From Corynebacterium freiburgense (lineage in GTDB: Bacteria; Actinomycetota; Actinomycetes; Mycobacteriales; Mycobacteriaceae): a stretch of DNA of 64,000 nucleotides. The notes beneath the pieces were generated by a model. The model was not told the DNA's origin and did no database searches. It saw nothing but the letters and a program-made list of their open reading frames with translations. The position numbers and the translations under genes are program-made. Each line of letters starts with the position of its first letter. Positions within the stretch are counted from its first letter, which is position 1. Positions 1 to 11,908 of the stretch are shown piece by piece. Location of the stretch: the NCBI RefSeq assembly GCF_030408815.1, contig NZ_CP047355.1:1-64000 (forward strand). The letters are read 5' to 3'.

Positions 1-1662
1 GTGCAACAAGCAGCACTCCAGGAAACCTGGAAGCAAGTAGTCGAAGAGCTTCATCGGCTCTCGAAAATGCCTGATAGCGGGATGCAACCATTGACTCATT
101 CCCAGCTGGCATTGTTGCGTGTAGTTCAACCTGTAGCCATTGTGAATGGTTACGCTGTTTTGCATGCAAAGTCAGCTTCAGCACGCAATATTGTAGAGCG
201 TGACCTGCGCGAACCTATTATCAAGGTTTTGTCTGCGCGGATGGGTACGCATTGCAATCTTGCAGTCAGTGTTGCATCGAACGATGAAATCGAGCGGAAT
301 TCAGCAGAAGAAGAGCAATATCAGGAGCCAAACAATCGCGCTGATGTTCTTGACTCCACTGTGGATGCCGCACCAGCAATACCAGCAACACATCAGCCAC
401 CACCGGCACATATTGCGCCAGACCCTGCTACTTTTTTACAAGCCCAAGAAGCTACAAGTTGGCGAAATCTAAATATCGCTCCACCAGCGCATACTGCACG
501 TCAAACACGCGAACAAATTGCTCACCAAGAGGAAAACAGCGCACCTCCTCGCTGGGCTACAGGGGGGAGGGTCATGCCCACAGGGCGGCATGCACTACTC
601 AACAATCCACCAGCCCCCTCCAGTAGTGACCAATCGCTTAACTCGAAGTACACGTTTGATTCGTTTGTTATTGGTTCTTCGAATCGCTTTCCGCATGCAG
701 CTGCAGTTGCTGTGGCAGAAAATCCTGCTAACGCCTACAATCCTCTGTTTATCTGGGGCGGGTCTGGCCTGGGGAAAACCCACTTGCTACATGCAACAGG
801 TAACTACGCACGCCAACTTCAACCTGGTTTGCGTGTGAAATATGTTTCCAGCGAAGAATTCACGAATGATTTTATCAATTCCATGCGTGATGATCGGCAG
901 GAGTCTTTTAAACGCCGCTACCGAAACCTCGACATGCTTATGGTCGATGACATTCAATTCATTCAAGGCAAGGAAAGCACCCAGGAAGAGTTTTTTCACA
1001 CTTTTAACGCACTTCACCAGGCAAATAAACAGATTATTCTTTCCTCTGACCGGCCGACAAAAGAACTAACAACTCTGGAAGATCGGCTTCGTACCAGGTT
1101 TGAGCAAGGTCTTATTGTGGATATCCAGCCGCCAGACCTAGAGACTCGCATTGCGATCTTGATGAAAAAAGCCCAGATGGATCATACGGAAACAGACCGT
1201 GATGTGCTTGAACTCATTGCTAGCCGCTTTGAAAACTCCATCCGTGAGTTAGAGGGGGCACTAATCCGCGTAGCTGCATATAGCTCGCTTAATCATGTGC
1301 CTATCACAACAGATACTGCGATGATCGCGTTGCAAGACATCATGCCGGAGCGGTCCGATATGGTTATTACAGCTGCAGCAATCATGGATGCCACTGCTGA
1401 ATATTTCAATATCACATTGGAAGCTCTCCGGGGCACTGGAAAAACACGCTCTGTGGCACACGCACGGCAGCTCGCTATGTATTTATGCCGTGAGCTTACG
1501 GATTTGTCGCTGCCGAAAATCGGTGAAAGCTTTGGCGGTAAAGACCACACAACTGTGATGTATGCGGAACGAAAGATCCGTAAAGAAATGAAGCAGAAGC
1601 CGGAAACCTTTGATCAGATACAGGAACTGACTCAGGTAATTAAGAGCCGGAGCAGGGAATAG
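1..1662 (+). CDS. dnaA: Chromosomal replication initiator protein DnaA
   Basis: Initiator ATPase that binds DnaA boxes at oriC, melts the origin and loads the helicase. The 553-residue protein starts with GTG at base 1. After an N-terminal domain and a long Pro/Ala/Gln-rich linker (about residues 110-210) comes the AAA+ domain with Walker A GGSGLGKT near residue 252 and Walker B MVDDIQF near 314. The C-terminal helix-turn-helix carries the DnaA signature [15 protein letters not shown] near 512-526. The gene is full length. Its promoter lies outside the window. The next 500 bases carry oriC, and a second, larger DnaA-box cluster lies at about 14 kb. The long linker is usual for actinobacterial DnaA. 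Confidence 0.99.
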   Translation: MQQAALQETWKQVVEELHRLSKMPDSGMQPLTHSQLALLRVVQPVAIVNGYAVLHAKSASARNIVERDLREPIIKVLSARMGTHCNLAVSVASNDEIERNSAEEEQYQEPNNRADVLDSTVDAAPAIPATHQPPPAHIAPDPATFLQAQEATSWRNLNIAPPAHTARQTREQIAHQEENSAPPRWATGGRVMPTGRHALLNNPPAPSSSDQSLNSKYTFDSFVIGSSNRFPHAAAVAVAENPANAYNPLFIWGGSGLGKTHLLHATGNYARQLQPGLRVKYVSSEEFTNDFINSMRDDRQESFKRRYRNLDMLMVDDIQFIQGKESTQEEFFHTFNALHQANKQIILSSDRPTKELTTLEDRLRTRFEQGLIVDIQPPDLETRIAILMKKAQMDHTETDRDVLELIASRFENSIRELEGALIRVAAYSSLNHVPITTDTAMIALQDIMPERSDMVITAAAIMDATAEYFNITLEALRGTGKTRSVAHARQLAMYLCRELTDLSLPKIGESFGGKDHTTVMYAERKIRKEMKQKPETFDQIQELTQVIKSRSRE

Positions 1663-2011
1663 GTTGCCGTCCATTCAAAGTTATCCACAGGCAAAATATG
1701 TGATGCTGGTCACTAAATTTGGGGCTTCAAATCTGTGGATAACGGCTTATTCCCTGTGTATAACTAGGTAGCAAATTGTGGAATTCTTGTGAATAAAATC
1801 TGTGGATAAAATTTTTGTCCACAGGGCGCCAAAACTATCCACATTTCATCCACAGGGTTTTTCACAAGCAGAATTCATACTTAACCTGCTGATACAACCA
1901 CTTATCCACAATTTCACAGGACCTACTGCTTTTACTTCTTTTTTCTCTAAAAATCTTAAAGAAGAAATAGGGCCTGGGGAAAACTTTGCGGTTCGAGGTG
2001 TTTTTGAGTCC
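1663..2011. other. oriC: DnaA-box cluster and AT-rich stretch between dnaA and dnaN
   Basis: Four perfect DnaA boxes (TTATCCACA or its complement) lie at 1681-1689 (+), 1734-1742 (-), 1801-1809 (-) and 1902-1910 (+). One-mismatch boxes lie at 1755-1763, 1815-1823, 1835-1843 and 1846-1854. They are followed by an AT-rich, T-tract-bearing stretch at about 1925-1975 that could be the unwinding element. The dnaA-dnaN gap is the standard actinobacterial origin position, so the assignment rests on both motif density and location. A TTGACA hexamer at 2012-2017 marks a possible dnaN promoter just beyond the boxes. Confidence 0.9.
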
Positions 2012-2171
2012 TTGACAGACCCATTAAAAGCCGGGAGAGTTTAAGCTCTTGCGCCGCTTCGCGGTACCTTGGGTTGTAATCCAAGATTCGTGTGTAGGGT
2101 TTTTCCCGCCTTGGTTTGGCTAGGGCAGCACGGCAGTCTTGCACATCCGACTTTTTGAGGAGCTCGCTAGC

Positions 2172-3356
2172 ATGGAGTCACAAGCGGTAGCGTTCCGCGT
2201 CAATAAAGACGACCTGGCTAATGCCGTTGCATGGGTAGCGCGAAGTTTGCCTTCGAAACCGACGCAACCAGTGCTTCGCGCAATGTTGATCACGGCTGAT
2301 GATGAAGGACTAGAGCTTGCAGGCTTCGATTATGAGGTTTCTACAAAAGCTCGAATTTCTGCTGAGGTTTCACAACCTGGCCGCATTGCGGTAGCTGGCA
2401 AGCTTATCGCTGAGATTTCTTCAACACTCTCGGCTAAGCCAGTGGACTTTGTTGTCGATGGATCTAAGGTTTTGCTTACATGTGGTTCTGCACGCTTTGA
2501 GCTGCCAACAATTCCCCTAGATGATTATCCTCAGCTTCCTTCGCTACCAGCTACTACAGGTGAAATTGATCCCCGGTTGTTTTCAGAGGCTGTGACGCAG
2601 GTTGCTACGGCTGCGGGTCGAGACGATACCCTGCCAATGTTGACCGGTGTGCATATGGAAATTCACGGCGAGAAAATGCTACTTGCTGCTACTGACCGTT
2701 TCCGGATGGCGGTTCGGCATTTAGAGTGGCGTCCGGCGAGCCCAGATGTGGAGGCAAAGCTTTTAATCCCCGCGAAAACGCTCCTAGACAACGCTCGCTC
2801 GCTTGATTCTGGGATCTTGGACTCTTTGGACATAGCGGTAGGTACAGGCGATCAGATCGGCCGTGAGGGGCTATTTGGCGTTCATGCGGATGCCCGGCAA
2901 ACCACAACCAGAATGCTCGATGCAGATTTCCCCAATTTCCAGCCATTATTGCCTAAAACGCATACTTCTTTGGCTTCCGTTGAGATCACCCCACTGCAAA
3001 CCGCGATTCGTCGTGTTGCTTTGATGACAGAACGCAATGCACAGATCCGTATGGAGTTTTCACACGGTCAGGTGGTTTTGTCGGCTGGTGGTACTGATGC
3101 TGGACATGCTGAGGAAACATTGCCTTGTGCTTTTGCTGGCGAACCATTGCTTATTGCGTTTAATCCGGGCTATTTGAAAGATGGTTTAAGTGTGATTCAC
3201 ACCGACCGTGTGGTGTTTGGTTTTACGCAACCGTCGCGGCCTGCGATTCTGATTCCCGAGCCCGCTGAGCTTCCAGAAGCTAATGAAAATGGCGAGTTTC
3301 CAACACCTGAGACTGATTTCACGTACCTGCTAATGCCTGTACGTTTGCCAGGTTAA
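2172..3356 (+). CDS. dnaN: DNA polymerase III beta subunit (sliding clamp)
   Basis: Ring-shaped processivity clamp that tethers DNA polymerase III to DNA. The chosen ATG at 2172 follows GAGGAG at 2157-2162 with normal spacing and gives 394 residues ([15 protein letters not shown]), the usual length. An in-frame start 33 bases upstream has no such site. The three clamp folds are covered end to end, ending in the conserved LLMPVRLPG tail. A TTGACA at 2012-2017 may be the -35 of its promoter; the matching -10 is poor. recF follows after 10 bases, so dnaN-recF-DUF721 is probably one transcript. Confidence 0.98.
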   Translation: MESQAVAFRVNKDDLANAVAWVARSLPSKPTQPVLRAMLITADDEGLELAGFDYEVSTKARISAEVSQPGRIAVAGKLIAEISSTLSAKPVDFVVDGSKVLLTCGSARFELPTIPLDDYPQLPSLPATTGEIDPRLFSEAVTQVATAAGRDDTLPMLTGVHMEIHGEKMLLAATDRFRMAVRHLEWRPASPDVEAKLLIPAKTLLDNARSLDSGILDSLDIAVGTGDQIGREGLFGVHADARQTTTRMLDADFPNFQPLLPKTHTSLASVEITPLQTAIRRVALMTERNAQIRMEFSHGQVVLSAGGTDAGHAEETLPCAFAGEPLLIAFNPGYLKDGLSVIHTDRVVFGFTQPSRPAILIPEPAELPEANENGEFPTPETDFTYLLMPVRLPG

Positions 3357-3366
3357 GCGGTTTGAC

Positions 3367-4551
3367 ATGTACCTCAGATCGTTGGAACTGAGGGATTTCC
3401 GTTCGTGGCCTGAAGTTTCGGTTGCAATGGAGCCCGGTGTGACCGTGTTTGTTGGTCAAAATGGGCATGGGAAAACCAATATTGTGGAGGCAATTGGGTA
3501 TCTCGCACATTTGTCTTCACATCGGGTGTCTCATGATGCGGCGTTAGTGCGGTCTGGCGCGGAAAATGCACGTATTTCTGCGACCGCAGTAAATAATGGT
3601 AGGGAGCTCACGGCACATTTATTGATCCATTCTCATCGTTCGAATCAAGCCCAAATTAATCGAACAAAAGTTTCTACGCCTAGGCAGTTGCTAGGTGTTG
3701 TAAAAACAGTGCTGTTTGCTCCAGAAGATCTTGCGTTGATCCGAGGTGAACCCGCAGAACGACGTAGATATTTGAGTGATGTCTTGGCTCTTCGCCAGCC
3801 AAGATTAGCGGGTATTAAAGCTGACTATGAGAAAGTACTGCGTCAGCGGAATGCCCTGCTTAAAAGTGCTGGCGGAGTATTGCGCCGCGGGTATTCTTCG
3901 CAGGATGGTGCAGCGGCTTTATCTACACTGGATGTTTGGGATTCGCAGCTTGCAGGGTTGGGCGCACAAATTATTGTTGCTCGATTGCAATTAATTGAGG
4001 CATTATGCCCGAAGTTTAGTGATGCCTATATGGGCTTGGCGCCTGGGGGCTCCGCGGCGTCGATACGCTATCGGTGTTCTGTGCCTGGAGTTATGCGTGA
4101 CGACGTCGCGGTCACCGAGGCCGCCATGCTTGCCGAGCTGGGTGCTCGACGTAGCCGTGAAATAGAGCGTGGGGTGAGTTTGGTGGGGCCACATCGCGAT
4201 GAAATGGAAGTGCTATTAGGTGGTAGCCCTGCGAAAGGTTTTGCGAGCCACGGGGAAAGTTGGTCATTAGCGTTAGCACTACGATTGGCGGTTTTTGGGC
4301 TACTTCGTAGTGAAGGCGATAATCCTATTTTGATTTTGGATGATGTGTTCGCAGAATTGGATGCTAAACGCCGTGAGGCGCTGGTAAAACTTATTGCTGA
4401 CGCCGAACAAGTCTTGATTACAGCAGCGGTCGGGGACGATGTACCGGAAAGCCTTATAGAACAGGCGGTGAAATTCCATACTGTTGTTGCAGTCGATTCC
4501 TCCGAAGGAAAAATCTCGCGTCTTAATCCTAAAGAGGTGCACGATGAATGA
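3367..4551 (+). CDS. recF: DNA replication and repair protein RecF
   Basis: SMC-like ATPase that helps load RecA at gaps during recombinational repair. The 394-residue protein begins [14 protein letters not shown], has Walker [10 protein letters not shown] near residues 29-37, the family SGAENARI region, signature-type residues in the [11 protein letters not shown] segment and Walker [13 protein letters not shown] near the C-terminus. It lies 10 bases after dnaN, and its 3' end overlaps the following DUF721 gene by 8 bases, which supports translational coupling. Confidence 0.98.
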   Translation: MYLRSLELRDFRSWPEVSVAMEPGVTVFVGQNGHGKTNIVEAIGYLAHLSSHRVSHDAALVRSGAENARISATAVNNGRELTAHLLIHSHRSNQAQINRTKVSTPRQLLGVVKTVLFAPEDLALIRGEPAERRRYLSDVLALRQPRLAGIKADYEKVLRQRNALLKSAGGVLRRGYSSQDGAAALSTLDVWDSQLAGLGAQIIVARLQLIEALCPKFSDAYMGLAPGGSAASIRYRCSVPGVMRDDVAVTEAAMLAELGARRSREIERGVSLVGPHRDEMEVLLGGSPAKGFASHGESWSLALALRLAVFGLLRSEGDNPILILDDVFAELDAKRREALVKLIADAEQVLITAAVGDDVPESLIEQAVKFHTVVAVDSSEGKISRLNPKEVHDE

Positions 4552-5083
4552 ATCTCAGCCTGACGCAATTCGTGCAGCATTTGAAGCTATCCGCAGGGAG
4601 GCTGAAAAACGTACAGGACAAGTCCCAGATCTTTCCCGCCAAGGAACACCAACCCGCCCTGCCCCAAATGGGGGACGCCGAATATTCCGACAAGCCACCG
4701 GTCCTGATGGCCGCAGCGCATGGCAAGGACGACCAGCAACCTCATTGGGGAGTATTTTTCAATCAGAAATTCAGCGTCGAGGTTGGCGTCGTGATCTTGC
4801 CGGCGGTTGGGTACACAGCCATTGGGATGAGGTAGTAGGGGAGAAGATCGCCCAACATACCAAAGTGGAAATGTTAAAAGAAAAAACCTTATATATCACC
4901 TGTGATTCCACAGCTTGGGCCACAAATCTGCGGATGATGCAACGCAATATTCTTCAAACTATTGCCCAACGAGTGGGCCCGGATATTGTTTTAGAACTTC
5001 GAATCTATGGGCCTCAAGCTCCTAGTTGGAGGAAAGGGCGTTTGCACATTCAAGGGCGTGGACCAAGAGACACCTACGGATAG
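4544..5083 (+). CDS. DUF721 (DciA-like) family protein
   Basis: Member of the DUF721 family found between recF and gyrB in Actinobacteria. DciA proteins of this family are known helicase-loading partners in many bacteria. The ATG at 4544 overlaps the recF stop by 8 bases and gives 179 residues. The N-terminal third is basic and low-complexity ([15 protein letters not shown]). The conserved domain covers about residues 80-150 ([20 protein letters not shown], then [17 protein letters not shown]). Assignment to the family is firm. The exact role in helicase loading here is inferred from the family. Confidence 0.9.
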   Translation: MNESQPDAIRAAFEAIRREAEKRTGQVPDLSRQGTPTRPAPNGGRRIFRQATGPDGRSAWQGRPATSLGSIFQSEIQRRGWRRDLAGGWVHSHWDEVVGEKIAQHTKVEMLKEKTLYITCDSTAWATNLRMMQRNILQTIAQRVGPDIVLELRIYGPQAPSWRKGRLHIQGRGPRDTYG

Positions 5084-5131
5084 ATCTAATAACGTTGGCT
5101 TGCTATTTATTTGCCCCATAGACGCGCCGAA

Positions 5132-5150
5132 CCCCTACCGCGTGTAGGGG
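5132..5150. promoter_or_regulatory. Perfect inverted repeat upstream of gyrB
   Basis: Arms CCCCTAC (5132-5138) and GTAGGGG (5144-5150) flank a five-base CGCGT centre. The repeat sits about 60 bases before the gyrB start and about 50 after the DUF721 stop. A -10-like TAAGAT at 5162-5167 (or GATAAT at 5165-5170) follows directly, without a good -35 box. No T-tract follows, so an operator or supercoiling-responsive element for gyrB is at least as likely as a terminator. Confidence 0.4.
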
Positions 5151-5169
5151 GATATTGGGTGTAAGATAA

Positions 5170-7266
<2,097 letters not shown>

Positions 7267-7272
7267 AAGCTA

Positions 7273-7327
7273 AACGCCCGGACTTTCAAGAAGAAAACCG
7301 AGGAGAGACCTTGAAAGTCCGGGCGTT
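7273..7327. terminator. Long perfect hairpin between convergent gyrB and DUF6918-like gene
   Basis: An 18-base arm at 7273-7290 (AACGCCCGGACTTTCAAG) pairs perfectly with 7310-7327 across a 19-base loop. It lies between two convergent genes. The sequence left of it reads as T-rich on the minus strand, so it probably works best for the minus-strand gene but may serve both. Confidence 0.8.
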
Positions 7328-7338
7328 CATGCGCCTAA

Positions 7339-7779
7339 TTACCCAGCATGACGCTGGATAATGGTGCCGATGTTACCAGCGTTTGCCTCGATGGCTTGTG
7401 CGCCTTTGCTGCGGACGGTGCCATAAATCTTGGAAAGAGTCGGGTTGCCCTCCTCCTGAGCACGCTGATCGGTGATTTCAAGGATGCTGCTAGCAACGTC
7501 AGCTTTCTGGGAATCAAGGTATGCTCCGAAGTCGCTATCGCCAGAAGCTAGGAAAGCCAACCACTTTGGGTTTAAACCTTCTGCAATATCGGGGAGAAGA
7601 CGGCTTACTACCTTTGAAACGATTTCAGAATCGTACTTGGTAGCCGCTGCCATTGCGCCTTTTACAGCTACGCCACCGACACCAGACATATCGCTGACAC
7701 TTTTAGTAATCAGATCAGAGATATCAGCGACTACTGCGTCTTGCGCAGCACCTGTAAGAATGGTTTTCAGATCGGTCAT
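7339..7779 (-). CDS. Conserved corynebacterial protein, DUF6918-like
   Basis: A 146-residue, mostly helical soluble protein (MTDLKTILTGAAQDAVVADISDLI) with no signal peptide or membrane segment. Its composition and layout (N-terminal VVADISDLITKSV segment, central GVGGVAVKGAMAAA, an LLPDIAEGLNPKW segment) resemble the DUF6918 family of Corynebacterium and relatives. That match is from memory and not certain. It is a single-gene unit on the minus strand, convergent to gyrB and ending at the shared hairpin. No function is proposed. Confidence 0.7.
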   Translation of the reverse strand: MTDLKTILTGAAQDAVVADISDLITKSVSDMSGVGGVAVKGAMAAATKYDSEIVSKVVSRLLPDIAEGLNPKWLAFLASGDSDFGAYLDSQKADVASSILEITDQRAQEEGNPTLSKIYGTVRSKGAQAIEANAGNIGTIIQRHAG

Positions 7780-8094
7780 CTATATAACTTCCTTTGAAGG
7801 ATTGGACTGAGGATCGCAGACTAGATTAGGCGTAACCGCCGTGTACTGAAATATCTACTTAATTTTCCCAGCTCAGCGGGGTTAGAATACACCCTGTTGG
7901 GTGCCCACGAAGCACATGTGTTGTTTGGAAATGCAAAACGACCTCCATCATAAAACTTCGGCGCTTTGTGATGGGGTCGTTCCAGGTTGTGATTCTTCCT
8001 CCACAGCTAATTCACCACATTAGTTAACTGCAATCACAACAGTCACAGAGTTTACATTGGATTAGCTCCGCGTGCCAAGATTTCAGAGCGCGTG
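7780..8094. other. Intergenic stretch with an imperfect hairpin
   Basis: No coding signal seen. Arms at 7937-7950 and 7969-7981 (ACGACC...TCA against TGATGG...CGT) pair with a single bulge and may form the terminator of the minus-strand toxin gene that ends at 8095. The rest should hold the promoter of the DUF6918-like gene, for which no clear -10/-35 pair was found. Confidence 0.4.
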
Positions 8095-8358
8095 TTATGT
8101 ATTAATTCGGGCAAAAACTTGACCAGCGATTTTCGCAAACTCTTCATTATGTGCACTTAGCGGGGTCAATGCGACTATTGCACTTTCTAAACTCTCTCGT
8201 GCTGAGGAGCTATGGCGATGTACCGGCACCCCTTCGAATTGACCCCCGGTAATGGATGCGGCAGCAAAAATTGCAGAAAAGTCGATAACATCTACGCGGT
8301 ATTGTTTGCAGCACTGATCGGCAATAAGCAGTAATTGTTCTGGGGAAAGATGTCTCAT
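8095..8358 (-). CDS. Short Doc-like (death-on-curing) toxin lacking the Fic motif
   Basis: An 87-residue protein starting MRHLSPEQLLLIADQCC, closely similar to the start of Doc toxins (MRHISPEEL...). Its ATG overlaps the antitoxin stop in an ATGA, typical of type II toxin-antitoxin pairs. Doc/Fic proteins modify target proteins with nucleotide phosphate groups through the HxFx(D/N)(A/G)NKR loop. Here that region reads LSAHNEEFAKIAGQVFARIN: the His is kept, but the NKR part is missing and the C-terminal helices are short. It may be a divergent or catalytically dead Doc derivative. The upstream in-frame extension to 8409 overlaps the antitoxin and was not used. Confidence 0.6.
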   Translation of the reverse strand: MRHLSPEQLLLIADQCCKQYRVDVIDFSAIFAAASITGGQFEGVPVHRHSSSARESLESAIVALTPLSAHNEEFAKIAGQVFARINT

Positions 8359-8579
8359 CGCTGTTTCCGTGGTGGAGTTTGTCGAATACGTTGCTCCATG
8401 CTGGCGCATTCGGCGATATAGCTGCGTGCCAGGTCGGCCACTTCGGCGTCGAGAAGCATGCGAGCGGCGGCTGCAACGATTGCCCGAGCGGCGGCTTCTT
8501 GTTTACTGGTGCCCTGAGCGGCGGCTAGGAGGGAGAGTGCGCGTTCTTGTTCAGTGGATAATCGTAGCGTCATAGCCAT
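8355..8579 (-). CDS. Ribbon-helix-helix (CopG-like) antitoxin
   Basis: A 74-residue protein with the N-terminal pattern MTLRLSTEQERALSLLAAAQGTSKQEAAARAI, typical of ribbon-helix-helix DNA-binding antitoxins. A basic C-terminal tail should bind the toxin. ATG at 8579 is chosen because a -10-like TATCTT (minus strand, 8586-8591) ends 6 bases upstream, pointing to a leaderless mRNA. A longer frame would run through the palindrome at 8588-8604. The gene is coupled to the downstream Doc-like gene by a 4-base overlap. It probably represses its own promoter. Confidence 0.75.
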   Translation of the reverse strand: MAMTLRLSTEQERALSLLAAAQGTSKQEAAARAIVAAAARMLLDAEVADLARSYIAECASMEQRIRQTPPRKQR

Positions 8580-8587
8580 AGCCAAAA

Positions 8588-8604
8588 GATACCAAAATGG
8601 TATC
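8588..8604. promoter_or_regulatory. Palindromic operator of the toxin-antitoxin promoter
   Basis: GATACCA and TGGTATC form perfect 7-base arms around AAA. The palindrome overlaps the likely -10 box of the antitoxin gene and ends 9 bases before its start codon, the expected place for autorepression by a ribbon-helix-helix antitoxin. Confidence 0.65.
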
Positions 8605-8714
8605 ACTGTGGTAGAAAAAACAGCGTAAAACAGCCTTAAATCTCTTCCTATGGAATTTCAGCAGGTAAACTTACGGAGGATAACCATAAGAAAGCTCCAA
8701 ACAAAAGGTGAATA

Positions 8715-11267
8715 GTGAGCGACGATAATTTTGACGGTGAGGATCTTTTCGACCGCATTCATCCGATTGATATCGGCGAGGAAATGCAATCCTCATATAT
8801 TGACTACGCCATGTCCGTTATTGTGGGACGTGCGTTACCGGAAGTGCGTGATGGTCTAAAGCCTGTGCACCGGCGCATTTTGTACGCAATGTATGACAAT
8901 GGGTACCGGCCGGAACGTTCCTATGTAAAGTCTGCCAAACCAGTAGCAGACACTATGGGTAACTATCACCCTCATGGTGACTCCGCTATTTACGACACCC
9001 TAGTGCGTATGGCGCAGCCATGGTCGATGCGCTACCCACTCGTAGACGGTCAAGGTAACTTTGGTTCGCGAGGTAATGACGGCCCCGCAGCTATGCGTTA
9101 TACCGAATCTCGCCTAACGCCGTTAGCTATGGAAATGGTGCGAGACATTCGGGAAAATACCGTAGATTTCACACCAAACTACGATGGTAAAACCAATGAA
9201 CCAACAGTTTTGCCATCGCGCGTGCCAAATCTGCTTATGAATGGTTCTGGTGGTATCGCGGTTGGCATGGCAACCAATATTCCTCCCCATAACCTACGGG
9301 AACTTGCAGATGCAATCTATTGGATGCTGAAAAACCCTGATGCAGATGATGCTGCTTCGCTTGAAGCATGTATGAAATACGTTAAGGGTCCTGATTTCCC
9401 AACAGCAGCACTTATTGTAGGTGACCAGGGGATTAAAGACGCCTACACCACAGGCCGCGGCTCAATCCGTATGCGCGGCGTGACCAGTATTGAAGAAGAT
9501 GGTCACCGTCAAACTATTGTGATTACAGAACTGCCCTACCAAGTTAACCCCGATAATCTGATCTCTAATATCGCTGAACAGGTAAAACAAGGGAAACTGG
9601 TTGGCATTTCCAAGATTGAGGATGAATCCTCAGATCGCGTAGGCATGCGCATTGTTGTAACACTACGGCGCGACGCGGTACCTCGCGTGGTTTTGAATAA
9701 CCTGTATAAGCATTCCCAGCTGCAGACCAGCTTTGGTGCAAATATGCTCTCCATTGTGGATGGTGTTCCTCGTACCCTCCGCATTGATCAAATGATTCGG
9801 TACTACGTCGAGCATCAAATCGACGTTATTGTTCGGCGAACACAATACCGCCTTAATGAAGCTGAAAAACGCGCCCATATCCTTCGCGGATTAGTAAAAG
9901 CATTGGATATGTTGGATGAGGTTATTGCCTTAATCCGCAGTTCAGAAACAGTTGACATTGCTCGAAACGGCTTGATTGACCTCCTGGATATTGATGAAAT
10001 TCAGGCGGACGCTATCTTGGCAATGCAGTTGCGCCGTCTTGCCGCACTGGAACGTCAAAAGATTATTGATGAGCTCGCAGAGATCGAGCTGGAAATTGCA
10101 GATCTCAAAGATATCCTGGCTAGCCCAGAACGTCAGCGTTCTATTGTTCACGATGAGCTAAAAGAAATCGTGGATAAATATGGTGATGACCGCCGCACAC
10201 AAATCGTTGCATCCAGCGGAGATGTCACCGAAGAAGACCTTATTGCTCGTGAAAATGTAGTGGTGACCATTACCTCCACTGGCTATGCAAAGCGCACAAA
10301 AGTTGATGCTTACCGCAATCAACGTCGCGGTGGTAAGGGAGTAATGGGTGCAGAGCTTAAGCAAGATGATGTTGTTCGTCACTTCTTTGTGTGTTCCACC
10401 CATGATTGGATCTTGTTCTTTACCAACTTTGGTCGGGTCTATCGATTAAAGGCTTTTGAGTTGCCGGAAGCTTCGCGTACTGCACGTGGGCAGCATGTGG
10501 CAAACCTTCTTGAATTCCAACCTGGTGAACAAATTGCACAGGTAATTCAAATCCAAAGCTATGAAGACGCCCCGTATCTGGTGCTCTCCACCGCATATGG
10601 GCGTGTGAAGAAAACACGTCTGGCGGATTATGATTCCATCCGTTCTGGCGGATTAATTGCTATTAACCTCAATGAAGGCGATCGTCTTATTGGGGCTGCA
10701 TTGTGTTCGGCTGATGATGATTTATTGTTGGTTTCTGAAGAAGGCCAAGCTCTACGGTTTAAGGCTGATGATGAGACTTTGCGCCCAATGGGTAGGGCTA
10801 CCCAGGGTGTTAAGGGTATGCGTTTCCGCGGTGAAGACCAGCTGCTAGCTATGTGTGTTGTTCGTGATGGTGAATACCTTATGGTGGCCACCACCGGCGG
10901 TTATGGTAAACGCACGGCTATGGATGAATATAGCGTCAAGGGCCGTGCCGGTTTGGGTGTTGTTACCTTTAAGTACACACCGAAACGAGGCAAGCTTATT
11001 GGGGCGCTTGCCGTGGATGATGATGATCAAATCTTTGCTATTACTACTGCTGGTGGTGTGATTCGCACTTCTGTTAATCAGATTCGTCCTTCCACCCGTA
11101 AAACAATGGGTGTGCGCCTCGTCGATCTGCCTAAGGGTGAGGAACTTTACGCTATTGACCGAAATGTTGAGCAGGAAGAGGAAGCGGAGCTTTTGGAAAA
11201 AGCAAAGGCAATCCCGGATGAAGCTGTTGAGGCTCAAGAAATGCTTGTCGACGGCGAGGATACTTAA
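8715..11267 (+). CDS. gyrA: DNA gyrase subunit A
   Basis: DNA-cleaving and religating subunit of gyrase. GTG start at 8715 gives 850 residues. The catalytic Tyr lies in AAMRYTESR. The quinolone-resistance region reads [11 protein letters not shown], with the Ser and Asp of a susceptible-type enzyme. The GyrA box RNQRRGGKG near residue 532 starts the DNA-wrapping beta-pinwheel, followed by six repeat blades and an acidic tail. gyrA is separated from gyrB by about 1.4 kb holding the toxin-antitoxin pair. It overlaps the next gene by one base (TAATG), so DUF3566 is co-translated. Confidence 0.99.
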   Translation: MSDDNFDGEDLFDRIHPIDIGEEMQSSYIDYAMSVIVGRALPEVRDGLKPVHRRILYAMYDNGYRPERSYVKSAKPVADTMGNYHPHGDSAIYDTLVRMAQPWSMRYPLVDGQGNFGSRGNDGPAAMRYTESRLTPLAMEMVRDIRENTVDFTPNYDGKTNEPTVLPSRVPNLLMNGSGGIAVGMATNIPPHNLRELADAIYWMLKNPDADDAASLEACMKYVKGPDFPTAALIVGDQGIKDAYTTGRGSIRMRGVTSIEEDGHRQTIVITELPYQVNPDNLISNIAEQVKQGKLVGISKIEDESSDRVGMRIVVTLRRDAVPRVVLNNLYKHSQLQTSFGANMLSIVDGVPRTLRIDQMIRYYVEHQIDVIVRRTQYRLNEAEKRAHILRGLVKALDMLDEVIALIRSSETVDIARNGLIDLLDIDEIQADAILAMQLRRLAALERQKIIDELAEIELEIADLKDILASPERQRSIVHDELKEIVDKYGDDRRTQIVASSGDVTEEDLIARENVVVTITSTGYAKRTKVDAYRNQRRGGKGVMGAELKQDDVVRHFFVCSTHDWILFFTNFGRVYRLKAFELPEASRTARGQHVANLLEFQPGEQIAQVIQIQSYEDAPYLVLSTAYGRVKKTRLADYDSIRSGGLIAINLNEGDRLIGAALCSADDDLLLVSEEGQALRFKADDETLRPMGRATQGVKGMRFRGEDQLLAMCVVRDGEYLMVATTGGYGKRTAMDEYSVKGRAGLGVVTFKYTPKRGKLIGALAVDDDDQIFAITTAGGVIRTSVNQIRPSTRKTMGVRLVDLPKGEELYAIDRNVEQEEEAELLEKAKAIPDEAVEAQEMLVDGEDT

Positions 11268-11611
11268 TGTCTACCCGTAAAGTTACTGTTCGCAGGGTGT
11301 CACCGCTTTCGGTGTTTCGGACTTCGCTTGCGCTATCGCTATCTGGTCTTGTGGCGTGGATTCTTTGCGTCTGCATTGTGTACTTCGGTATGAATATGGC
11401 GGGAATTTGGACCAAGCTCAATACGGTGATTGGTGGTGCTGGCGGCTCAGAGCTTATTACATTTCCAATTGTCTTAAGCGCTGCAGCACTTTTAGGTGCA
11501 ATGGTCGCACTTTCCTCATCGATTCTCGCACCACTGACAGCAATGATGTACAACGCATTCGTTGATCTTTTTGGCGGCGTGATTGTTACCTTGCAAGACG
11601 AAGACGAATAA
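11267..11611 (+). CDS. DUF3566 membrane protein downstream of gyrA
   Basis: A 114-residue integral membrane protein with two hydrophobic segments (about residues 20-45 and 62-88) and an acidic tail. A basic N-terminus (STRKVTVRRVSPLSV) matches the DUF3566 family, which almost always sits just after gyrA in Actinobacteria. Start and gyrA stop share one base. The function is unknown. Its position suggests expression together with gyrase. A hairpin at 11625-11659 follows. Confidence 0.9.
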   Translation: MSTRKVTVRRVSPLSVFRTSLALSLSGLVAWILCVCIVYFGMNMAGIWTKLNTVIGGAGGSELITFPIVLSAAALLGAMVALSSSILAPLTAMMYNAFVDLFGGVIVTLQDEDE

Positions 11612-11624
11612 GGCTTAAAATCTC

Positions 11625-11659
11625 CTGGTAAAACCTCCCCTAAAAGTGGGTTTTACCAG
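11625..11659 (+). terminator. Hairpin terminator after gyrA-DUF3566
   Basis: CTGGTAAAACC (11625-11635) pairs perfectly with GGTTTTACCAG (11649-11659) over a 13-base loop. It sits 14 bases after the DUF3566 stop and just before the tRNA promoter. Only a short T-run follows. Confidence 0.65.
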
Positions 11660-11664
11660 CTGAT

Positions 11665-11693
11665 TTGCCTTAGTCGGAGTTGCTCGGTAAAGT
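11665..11693 (+). promoter_or_regulatory. Sigma-A type promoter of the tRNA-Ile/tRNA-Ala unit
   Basis: TTGCCT at 11665-11670 and TAAAGT at 11688-11693 are 17 bases apart. The predicted start is about 8 bases before the first tRNA base at 11709. Confidence 0.55.
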
Positions 11694-11708
11694 TCTATCT
11701 CGTTCCCA

Positions 11709-11782
11709 GGGCCTATAGCTCAGTTGGTTAGAGCGCATCACTGATAATGATGAGGTCGCAAGTTCAATTCTTGCTAGGCCCA
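11709..11782 (+). tRNA. tRNA-Ile (anticodon GAT)
   Basis: A complete 74-base cloverleaf. The acceptor arms GGGCCTA and TAGGCCC pair fully. The anticodon stem CATCA/TGATG encloses the loop CTGATAA with anticodon GAT, and the T-arm has TTCAATTC. CCA is not encoded. It shares a transcript with tRNA-Ala, the classical pair of the gyrA region in corynebacteria. Confidence 0.97.
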
Positions 11783-11793
11783 CGCGGAACAAA

Positions 11794-11866
11794 GGGGCAT
11801 TAGCTCAATTGGTAGAGCACCTGCTTTGCAAGCAGGAGGTCAGGAGTTCGATTCTCCTATGCTCCA
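11794..11866 (+). tRNA. tRNA-Ala (anticodon TGC)
   Basis: A 73-base cloverleaf. Acceptor GGGGCAT pairs with ATGCTCC, including one G-T pair. The anticodon stem CCTGC/GCAGG holds the loop TTTGCAA with anticodon TGC. It lies 11 bases after tRNA-Ile and is followed by a terminator. Confidence 0.97.
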
Positions 11867-11874
11867 CAAATATG

Positions 11875-11905
11875 AAAACTGCTAGTCACATGACTAGCGG
11901 TTTTT
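11875..11905 (+). terminator. Rho-independent terminator of the tRNA unit
   Basis: GCTAGTCA (11881-11888) and TGACTAGC (11891-11898) form the core, flanked by an A-run (11876-11878) and a T-run (11901-11905). With A- and T-runs on either side it can also end the convergent minus-strand gene at 11909. Confidence 0.85.
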
Positions 11906-11908
11906 GCA

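Noticed and set aside
8715..9100. Quinolone-resistance mutation in gyrA
   Set aside because: The region reads HGDSAIYD, the susceptible type.
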